A stretch of DNA of 64,000 bases from JAVBRU01 sp031547595 (GTDB taxonomy: Bacteria; Bacillota; Clostridia; Christensenellales; Aristaeellaceae), in NCBI GenBank assembly GCA_031547595.1, contig JAVBRU010000023.1, forward strand, positions 21,470 to 85,469, in the 5' to 3' direction. A program made the translations under genes and the position numbers. Below are positions 58,012-64,000 of this stretch, piece by piece. The notes beneath the pieces were generated by a model that made no database searches, had not been told where the DNA came from, and saw nothing but the letters and a program-made list of their open reading frames with translations. Numbering within the stretch: position 1 is the first letter of the stretch; each line of letters starts with the position of its first letter.

Positions 58012-58037
58012 AACAGGGCGCGGCAGGGGGGAAAAGC

Positions 58038-58382
58038 ATGCACGAATACGGCCCGACAAAGCAGATCGTACAGATTGTGAACGATGCGGCACAAAAGCAT
58101 GGCGCTGTCAAAGTGACGGCGGCGCATTTGGTGATTGGTGAAAACACCAGCCTGATCCCGGACTGCGTGCAAATGTATTTCGATAAGATCGCCAGGGGCA
58201 CCAAAGCCGAAGGCGCGGTGCTGCATATAGCGTTGATCAAGTCTGAGATGTATTGCAGCCACTGCGGAAAAAACTTTGTGCGGCCTTTGTTTTCATTCGA
58301 ATGCCCCACTTGCCATACCCTTGGCAGCCCCACCGAAATTGGCAACGAGTTTTATGTGGAAAAAGTAGAATTAGAGGTGTAG
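58038..58382 (+). CDS. hypA: Hydrogenase nickel insertion protein HypA
   Basis: HypA delivers nickel with HypB. The 114-residue protein starts MHEYGPTKQIVQIV, with the nickel-binding His2 and Glu3. It has the zinc site CSHCGKNF...CPTCHTLG at 75-95 (two CxxC pairs). The start follows GGGGGG. First gene of the hyp operon, 3 bases before hypB. Confidence 0.96.
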   Translation: MHEYGPTKQIVQIVNDAAQKHGAVKVTAAHLVIGENTSLIPDCVQMYFDKIARGTKAEGAVLHIALIKSEMYCSHCGKNFVRPLFSFECPTCHTLGSPTEIGNEFYVEKVELEV

Positions 58383-58385
58383 ACA

Positions 58386-59033
58386 ATGAGCAGCCAGGAC
58401 ATTCAATTGATGGCCGATATCAACGCCGAAAACGACAGGATTGCCGAGGACATTCAAAAACAGCTGAACGGCAAGGGCATCTTTGGCGTCAATGTGATCG
58501 GTGCGCCCGGCGCGGGCAAGACCTCCAGCCTGATCCGCATCGTGGAGGGGCTTGGAGGCATCAAGTGTTATGTGGTGGAGGGCGATATCCAATCGGACAT
58601 CGATACGGAAAAGTTAAAGGCGCTGGGCATTGAAGCGGTGCAGATCAACACCGGCGGGGCCTGCCATATCGACGGCACACTGATGCAAAATGTGCTGCCC
58701 AGGCTTTCGCTGAACGAAAAAGGCATTTTGTTTATTGAGAATATCGGCAATCTGGTATGCCCGGCAGAGTTTAACATCGGGGAAAACATCAAACTGCTGA
58801 TCGTCACCGCCGCCGATGGCGCGGACAAGCCTTACAAGTACCCCCTCGCCTTTGAAAAGGCAGAGGCGATTATCCTGAACAAAGTGGATTTATTGCCTTA
58901 TGTGGATTTTGATATGGAATATTTTGTGCGGGGCATCCGGGCGCTCAACAAAACAGCGCCCGTGTTTCAGGTGTCGGCCAGATCGGGCGCGGGGTTTGCT
59001 GAGGTCTGCACATGGCTGCAAGGGAAATTATAA
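58386..59033 (+). CDS. hypB: Hydrogenase nickel incorporation GTPase HypB
   Basis: The SIMIBI-class GTPase domain has P-loop GAPGAGKTSSLIR (about 40-52), VVEGDIQSDIDT, NTGGACHID, FIENIGNLVCP, and the specificity motif LNKVDLLPY. The 215-residue protein lacks the His-rich nickel-storage tail found in some species. It overlaps hypF by 22 bases. Confidence 0.97.
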   Translation: MSSQDIQLMADINAENDRIAEDIQKQLNGKGIFGVNVIGAPGAGKTSSLIRIVEGLGGIKCYVVEGDIQSDIDTEKLKALGIEAVQINTGGACHIDGTLMQNVLPRLSLNEKGILFIENIGNLVCPAEFNIGENIKLLIVTAADGADKPYKYPLAFEKAEAIILNKVDLLPYVDFDMEYFVRGIRALNKTAPVFQVSARSGAGFAEVCTWLQGKL

Positions 59034-61144
59034 ACCAAGCCATCACCATCGATGGGGTGGTGCAGGGGGTGGGCTTTAGGCCGTTTGTGGCCAAGCTGGC
59101 CGCGCAAATGGGCATCCGCGGTTTTGTTCGCAACGAGGGCGGCCGCGTGTATATCGAAGCCGCTGCCAGCATGCAGCGCCTGCGTGCTTTTGTGCAGGCG
59201 ATAGAAGGGCAATGCCCGACCGGCAGCGCTATCATTCGCGTTCAAGTGGAAACGCTGCCCCGGCATGCCCTGAGCCCCGGCTTCACCATCGAAAAAAGCA
59301 AAGATACCGCAGACGGCTTCATCATGCCCTCGCCGGATCTGGCTATCTGTGAGGATTGCCTGAAAGAGCTTTTCCAGCCGGACGATCCCCGGTATTTGAA
59401 CCCCTTTATCAGTTGCACGCACTGCGGCCCCCGCTATTCCATCATGCGGGCGCTGCCCTACGACAGGCAGGCCACCACGATGGCGCAGTTCCCGCTGTGC
59501 GCATTGTGCCACAGCCAGTATACCGCCCCGGATGACCGGCGCTATCACGCGCAGACCATTTGTTGCAATCAATGCGGGCCAAAGCTTGTTGGCAGCTTCC
59601 GGGGCATTGCGGCCATCAAGGGCATCGGCGGCTATCATCTGGCCTGTTCGCCCTTTGATGAGGGGCTGGTTTCGCGCTTGCGGGCGATCAAGGGCAGGGA
59701 GCATAAGCCCTTTGCGGTGATGTTTGAAAACCTGACGTCCCTCAAGGAATACTGCGAAGTGACCGAAAAAGAAGAGGCGCTTTTGCTATCCGGCGCACGG
59801 CCCATCGTGCTGCTAAAGCGCAAGGAAAGCGCCATTGTGCAAAGCGTGTACTCCACAAGCCCCTACCTGGGTGCGTTTTTGCCGTATACGCCCTTGCAGC
59901 ACCTTGTTTTGCGGCAAACAGGGCCGCTGGTGATGACCAGCGCCAACGCTTCCTCGCAGCCCATCATCATCGACGATGCGCAGATGCACGCCTTCCCGGG
60001 CGTGGACTGCGTGATCAGCCACAACCGGGATATTCTGCGGCGGCTGGATGATTCGGTGGTGCAGGTGATTGATAACCAAACCCAGTTTTTGCGCCGTGCC
60101 CGGGGCTATGTGCCCCTCGCCGTTTCAATGAAAGGAACAGCGCCCATGATAGCGCTGGGCGCGCAGGAGAAGAACACCTTTTGCCTGTTTCAAGGCGGCT
60201 ATGCTTTCCTGTCCCAAGAAAACGGGGATATTCAGGAGGCCGGGCTGTTTGAAGCCACCCTGAAGGACATGGCGGCGCTGCTTAAGCTCGTCCCCGAAAA
60301 AGTGATCTGCGACAAGCACCCGTATTACGTCACAACCGATGTGGCAAAGACGATGGGCTTGCCCATCCTGCAAGTGCAGCATCACCATGCGCACATCGCT
60401 TCTGTGATGGCGGAGCACGGCCTTCGGCAAGTGCTGGGCGTGGCTTTTGACGGCACGGGCTATGGCGATGACGGCAGCATCTGGGGCGGAGAATTCCTGC
60501 TGGTGGACTGCGCGGGCTATCAGCGCCTGGGGCATCTGAAAGCCATTCAGTACCTTGGCGGCGATGAATCGGTGAAGCAGGGCTGGAAAAGCGCGCTTTG
60601 CCTGATGGAGGACGCGGGCATCCCGTATGATAACCCATTGGTGCACGCCGCGCTTCAAAACAACATCAACACGCACGAATCCTCGTCTATGGGGCGCTTA
60701 TTTGATGGGATCAGCGCCCTGCTGGGCATTTGCACCTATGCGCACTACAGCGGCCAGCCCGCGATTGAGCTGGAGAATGCGGCAGCCAAAGCGCTGCTGA
60801 AAGACCATACGCCTTTTACCGTGGCAGGGGAGGATTTTGCGCCCTGCGTGCGGGAACTATATGCGTTGTACCGGGCAGGCGCGCCTGTCAACGAGCTTGC
60901 CTATCGCTTCCATGTGACGGTGGCTTGCTGGATTGCCTCGATGTGTGAGGGATTCGGGTTCAAGCAGGTGGCATTATCGGGCGGCGTGTTCCAAAACAGG
61001 CTGCTGGTAGAATTAGTGGAGCCTATGCTGACCGGCAAAGGCTTTGCTGTTTTCAGGAATCACCTGGTGCCGCCCGGGGATGGCGGCCTATCGCTTGGGC
61101 AAATGTGGATCGGCCAGAAAGGGGAGGAAGACGCATGTGTTTAG
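59012..61144 (+). CDS. hypF: Carbamoyltransferase HypF
   Basis: HypF makes the thiocarbamate that becomes the CN ligands of the NiFe site. Domains in order: acylphosphatase (DGVVQGVGFRPFVAKLAAQMGIRGFVRNEGG, about 10-40), zinc-finger region (CEDCLKELF...CTHCGPRYS, and CALCHSQY...CCNQCGPKL), a YrdC-like domain (FRGIAAIKGIGGYHLACSP), and a Kae1-like domain with HHHAHIASVMAEHG and GVAFDGTGYGDDGSIWGGEFLL. Length 710 is slightly shorter than usual. The stop overlaps hypC by 10 bases. Confidence 0.97.
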   Translation: MAAREIINQAITIDGVVQGVGFRPFVAKLAAQMGIRGFVRNEGGRVYIEAAASMQRLRAFVQAIEGQCPTGSAIIRVQVETLPRHALSPGFTIEKSKDTADGFIMPSPDLAICEDCLKELFQPDDPRYLNPFISCTHCGPRYSIMRALPYDRQATTMAQFPLCALCHSQYTAPDDRRYHAQTICCNQCGPKLVGSFRGIAAIKGIGGYHLACSPFDEGLVSRLRAIKGREHKPFAVMFENLTSLKEYCEVTEKEEALLLSGARPIVLLKRKESAIVQSVYSTSPYLGAFLPYTPLQHLVLRQTGPLVMTSANASSQPIIIDDAQMHAFPGVDCVISHNRDILRRLDDSVVQVIDNQTQFLRRARGYVPLAVSMKGTAPMIALGAQEKNTFCLFQGGYAFLSQENGDIQEAGLFEATLKDMAALLKLVPEKVICDKHPYYVTTDVAKTMGLPILQVQHHHAHIASVMAEHGLRQVLGVAFDGTGYGDDGSIWGGEFLLVDCAGYQRLGHLKAIQYLGGDESVKQGWKSALCLMEDAGIPYDNPLVHAALQNNINTHESSSMGRLFDGISALLGICTYAHYSGQPAIELENAAAKALLKDHTPFTVAGEDFAPCVRELYALYRAGAPVNELAYRFHVTVACWIASMCEGFGFKQVALSGGVFQNRLLVELVEPMLTGKGFAVFRNHLVPPGDGGLSLGQMWIGQKGEEDACV

Positions 61145-61353
61145 CGGTTCCGGGTAAGATCATCGGCCTTGACGGGGCAAAGGGCAAGGCGCTGGTGCGG
61201 GGCAATACCCTCGATGTGGAGCTGGGTATTGTGCAGGCCGACATCGGGGATTATGTGCTGATCCACGCGGGCTGCGCCATTGCCACCTTGCCCGAGGATG
61301 AAGCGTTGGAATTGGATGCGCTGTTCAAAATGGTGGACGCGTATGGAGAGTAA
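61135..61353 (+). CDS. hypC: Hydrogenase assembly chaperone HypC
   Basis: The 72-residue protein begins MCLAVPGKIIGLDG with the essential Cys2, and has the HypC strand pattern through GDYVLIHAGCAIATLPEDEA. GGGGAGG precedes it. HypC binds HypD and the large-subunit precursor during Fe(CN)2CO assembly. It overlaps hypD by 11 bases. Confidence 0.96.
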   Translation: MCLAVPGKIIGLDGAKGKALVRGNTLDVELGIVQADIGDYVLIHAGCAIATLPEDEALELDALFKMVDAYGE

Positions 61354-62392
61354 GCTGGGCCTGCTGGAGGACGCAATACGCGGCTATCGGGGGCAGCCTC
61401 TCAAGCTGATGGAGGTTTGCGGCACGCACACATACCAGATTGCGCACCTGGGCATTTCGGGGCTGCTGCCGCCGGGTATTCAGCTTGTTTCCGGCCCCGG
61501 CTGCCCCGTGTGTGTGACCCCTGCGGGGTATATCGACCGCGCTATAGAAATCTCCAAAGAAAAGGGCACCACCCTGATCAGCTTTGGGGATATGATCCGC
61601 GTGCCCGGCAACGGGGGCAGCCTGGCGGATGCCAAGGCGCAGGGCGGCAGCGTGCGGGTGATGTATTCGCCGATGGATGCGGTTGCATGGGCGAAAGCGG
61701 AGCCGGACCGCCAGTTTGTGGTGGCGGCGGTGGGCTTTGAAACCACGCTGCCCTTGTATGCGCTGTTGATCCGGGCACTTCAAAAAGAACAGATCAAAAA
61801 CGTAAAGCTGCTGATGGCGGTGAAAAGGCTGGTGCCCGGCCTTCGGTGGCTATGCGAAAACGGGCCGGATATCCAGGGCTTTATCGGCCCCGGCCACGTG
61901 AGCGCGGTGGTAGGGTATGGGGTGTATGAGGGGTTGTGCCAAACATACCGGGTGCCCCTCGCGGTGGCCGGGTTTTCGTATGAGCATTTGGTGGCGGCGC
62001 TGCATGATCTTTTGCGGCAGATCGAAAAAGGCACCCATGAAGCCCATAATCTGTACCCAGGCGTAGTGGCAAGGGAGGGTAACGAAAGGGCGCTGGCGCT
62101 GATCGATGCCTGCTTTGAGCCCGTCCCGTCTACGTGGCGGGGGCTGGGGGCGATTCCCCGGTCGGGGTTTGGGCTGAAAGCAGCGTTTTCGCTGTACGAT
62201 GCGGGGGACTATAGCCATACGAGCGAGGAGAAACGGGGCTGCCAGTGCGCCGAGGTGATTACCGGGCGGAAAACGCCGGTTGAGTGCGGGCTGTTTGGCA
62301 AGGCGTGCAGCCCTTTGAACCCGGTGGGGCCGTGTATGGTGTCGGCGGAGGGCAGCTGCGGCATTTGGTATCAGAATGCGAGAACGCGTTAA
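61343..62392 (+). CDS. hypD: Hydrogenase formation protein HypD
   Basis: The start at 61343 gives 349 residues. Conserved motifs are MEVCGTHTYQIAHLGISGLLPPGI, SGPGCPVCVTPAGYID, and GFETTLPLYA, together with C-terminal cysteines (EKRGCQCAEVITG, ACSPLNPVGPCMVSAEGSC) that hold the 4Fe-4S cluster. It assembles the Fe(CN)2CO group with HypC. Confidence 0.97.
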   Translation: MESKLGLLEDAIRGYRGQPLKLMEVCGTHTYQIAHLGISGLLPPGIQLVSGPGCPVCVTPAGYIDRAIEISKEKGTTLISFGDMIRVPGNGGSLADAKAQGGSVRVMYSPMDAVAWAKAEPDRQFVVAAVGFETTLPLYALLIRALQKEQIKNVKLLMAVKRLVPGLRWLCENGPDIQGFIGPGHVSAVVGYGVYEGLCQTYRVPLAVAGFSYEHLVAALHDLLRQIEKGTHEAHNLYPGVVAREGNERALALIDACFEPVPSTWRGLGAIPRSGFGLKAAFSLYDAGDYSHTSEEKRGCQCAEVITGRKTPVECGLFGKACSPLNPVGPCMVSAEGSCGIWYQNARTR

Positions 62393-62406
62393 GGAGCATA
62401 AAACCA

Positions 62407-63378
62407 ATGAAAATCACCATGGCCCACGGCAGTGGCGGCGATATCATGGACAACTTGATCCGTGATATTTTTGTGAAGCATTTTTCTAATCCGATCCTGA
62501 ACCGCCTGGAGGATGCGGCGGTATTGCCAAGCCCTGCGACAAAGATCGCCTTTACCACCGATTCCTTTGTGGTGACCCCGCTGCTATTCAAGGGCGGGGA
62601 TATCGGCAAGCTGGCCGTGTGCGGCACGGTGAACGACCTGGCCATGCGCGGCGCGGTGCCCAAATACCTTTCCTGCGGCTTTATTCTGGAGGAGGGGCTG
62701 GCCTTGAGCACCCTTGACCAGATCGCGAAGTCCATGCGCCAGGCCGCTGATGAGGCGGGCGTTCTGATCGTGGCGGGGGACACCAAAGTGGTGGAGGGGA
62801 ACGGTGGGCTGTATATCAATACAGCCGGTATCGGATGGATGGAAACCGCGCAGGATATCAGCGCCCAAAACGCCGCGCCCGGGGATGCCATCATTATTTC
62901 CGGGTTGATGGGCGAACATCATGCCTGTATCCTGTCGGCCCGCATGGGCATTGACAACGATATACAAAGCGATTGCGCCGTTTTGAACCATCAGGTGCAA
63001 AGCCTTTTGAACGCGGGCCTGCAGGTGCATGTTTTGCGGGATATCACAAGGGGCGGCCTTGGCACAGTGCTAAACGAAATTGCTGACGCCTCTCAGGTTG
63101 AAATGGCGCTGAATGGCAAAACTGCTCTATGCAACGATACGGTGCAGGGCTTTTGCGATATATTGGGCCTTGATATGATGCACATGGGCAACGAAGGAAA
63201 ATTTGTGTTGATTCTGCCACAGGAACAGGCAACCGAAGCGCTGGCCATTCTTTCGCAAGATGCGCGTTTGATTGGCACTGTACAAGCGGGAAAGCCTTGT
63301 GTTACGATGATGACGCGGGGCGGAAGCAAGCGGATGATAAAGCCCTTGCTGGGCGAGGGTTTGCCCAGGATTTGCTGA
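62407..63378 (+). CDS. hypE: Hydrogenase expression/formation protein HypE
   Basis: The ATG at 62407 follows AAGGAG, and an upstream in-frame extension overlaps hypD and is rejected. The 323-residue protein has the AIR synthase-like fold with AHGSGGDIMDNLI at the N-terminus, FTTDSFVVTPLLFKGGDIGKLAVCGTVNDLAMRGA, and the C-terminal PRIC. Its last Cys carries the thiocarbamate or thiocyanate. Last gene of the complete hypABFCDE set. Confidence 0.97.
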   Translation: MKITMAHGSGGDIMDNLIRDIFVKHFSNPILNRLEDAAVLPSPATKIAFTTDSFVVTPLLFKGGDIGKLAVCGTVNDLAMRGAVPKYLSCGFILEEGLALSTLDQIAKSMRQAADEAGVLIVAGDTKVVEGNGGLYINTAGIGWMETAQDISAQNAAPGDAIIISGLMGEHHACILSARMGIDNDIQSDCAVLNHQVQSLLNAGLQVHVLRDITRGGLGTVLNEIADASQVEMALNGKTALCNDTVQGFCDILGLDMMHMGNEGKFVLILPQEQATEALAILSQDARLIGTVQAGKPCVTMMTRGGSKRMIKPLLGEGLPRIC

Positions 63379-63485
63379 TTTCAGGCTTTATCTATAGCCC
63401 GGTCAATGCGCTGGAATACCGTCTGGCCTCCGCGTTTACGCAATAGATCACATCATCACGCTGGTGCCCTCTGGGTGCACGCATC
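63379..63485. other. Spacer between hypE and the MITE
   Basis: About 107 bases without a supported gene. No clear T-run terminator for the hyp operon is visible. Confidence 0.4.
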
Positions 63486-63649
63486 TAGGGCGTGTTTCAA
63501 AACTCTTAACATGCATCTTCGGGGTCTAAGAGCACCATTTCTGCGTTGTCAAACCCTGAAGTAGCGATGCTATTCCGGCGGTTTGCCGCCTTAAACTGGC
63601 GCTTTATCCTCTCGAAGCTGCACGCCCCTGACTTTTGAAACACACCCTA
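63486..63649. mobile_element. 164-bp MITE, copy 2
   Basis: Same terminal inverted repeats and same internal sequence as 7893-8055 (for example GCATCTTCGGGGT, TAGCGATGCTATTCCGGCGG, TCTCGAAGCTGCACG), with scattered differences. It has no ORF. Confidence 0.8.
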
Positions 63650-63650
63650 A

Positions 63651-63809
63651 GTAACCGCTGATTTATTCAGGCCTATGCCTGGTGATGTCTTTTGCCCGTG
63701 CACTGCGTCAGAAAAGTTAGAAATAGCGCTGCTATTCCATCGCTTTCCTTCCTTGCGTTCAGATAAAATCCACTCCCCCTCCACAGGCCTTCATTAAATC
63801 AGTGGTTAC
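63651..63809. mobile_element. 159-bp MITE of a second type, abutting MITE copy 2
   Basis: The ends GTAACCGCTGATTTA and TAAATCAGTGGTTAC are inverted repeats with one mismatch. CTAA flanks both sides (63647-63650 and 63810-63813, allowing overlap with the adjacent element), a possible 4-bp target duplication. No ORF. Confidence 0.65.
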
Positions 63810-63934
63810 CTAATACTACAACGAACGATCAGATTGAATAACAGAGAAGGATGATGAGGTACGCTCGTGCGCACCAATTCTTTCAGTTCCCCCTTGATTA
63901 CTTCCTCGTTCAGTTGTACAATCTTCTCGGACAT
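63806..63934 (-). pseudogene. Truncated IS256-family transposase N-terminus
   Basis: On the minus strand ATG at 63934, after AAAGGAGCG, reads MSEKIVQLNEEVIKGELKEL, then VRTSV, the start of IS256-family (mutator) transposases. The match ends after about 25 codons. The frame continues into unrelated DNA and stops at 63806, at the edge of the second MITE. The rest of the transposase is missing. Confidence 0.75.
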
Positions 63935-64000
63935 GGCTTGACGCTCCTTTCGAATGTTGTGTTGCAATTCCATTCTACCAGAGTTTTCAGGCCATGTCTC
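63935..64000 (-). mobile_element. Upstream end of the IS256-like remnant
   Basis: The 66 bases before the transposase start hold its ribosome binding site. They presumably hold its left terminal repeat too (GAGACATGGCCTGAAAACTC on the minus strand at the window edge), but the true end may lie beyond the window. Confidence 0.4.

Overview
The window is bacterial DNA of moderately high GC. It carries a complete spoIIA sporulation operon (spoIIAA-spoIIAB-sigF), AGGAGG-type ribosome binding sites and many consensus TTGACA-17-TATAAT promoters. It also has S-box and B12 riboswitches, sodium-pumping decarboxylase genes, a group 4 [NiFe] hydrogenase and hydroxylamine reductase. Together these point to an anaerobic, endospore-forming Firmicute of the class Clostridia. 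The order cannot be fixed from sequence alone.

Layout. 1-5.4 kb is accessory: the end of an AAA ATPase, an XRE repressor with a divergent promoter/operator region, and two tandem paralogous secreted Cys-repeat proteins, each preceded by a related promoter and a hairpin. 5.5-7.6 kb: SAM-I riboswitch and metK, then a small methyltransferase. 7.6-8.1 kb: a GC-rich extragenic repeat and a MITE. 8.1-9.6 kb: spoIIA operon (minus) with a sigma-H-like promoter. 9.6-19 kb: metallophosphatase, diacylglycerol kinase, two secreted SH3-like proteins, a MATE exporter, a GH18 protein and an ECF sigma factor with a very long C-terminal extension. 19-24.4 kb (minus): rpiB-like gene and HD gene, then a panT-coaX-hom-capA-like operon. 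24.5-29.7 kb: a five-gene biotin-dependent decarboxylase/transcarboxylase operon with a Na+ pump subunit. 30-32 kb: ECF sigma and its probable membrane anti-sigma. 32-38.5 kb: mgtE behind a structured leader with a terminator, a serine hydrolase, a two-component system, a CmpB-like membrane protein and DegV. 38.5-45 kb (minus): pyrG, hcp, a DUF3021-LytTR pair, a VOC protein and a solute-binding lipoprotein-like gene. 45-48 kb: B12 riboswitch, FecCD/BtuCD-type transporter, cobO, GNAT.

48-63.4 kb is the centrepiece. A 12-gene minus-strand operon encodes a membrane-bound [NiFe] hydrogenase with homologues of eleven complex I core subunits (A, B, C, D, H, I, J, K and three antiporter-type L/M/N), plus a maturation protease. 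The complete hypABFCDE maturation operon is divergent from it across a 145-bp region that holds a near-perfect promoter for each direction. The large subunit keeps both CxxC nickel-ligand pairs, so this is a hydrogenase rather than a respiratory NADH dehydrogenase. The NuoEFG input module is absent, which suggests ferredoxin as partner. The hydrogenase and the Na+ decarboxylase together suggest energy conservation by H+/Na+ gradients during fermentation.

The last 600 bp hold a second copy of the MITE, an adjacent second type of MITE, and the truncated 5' end of an IS256-family transposase.
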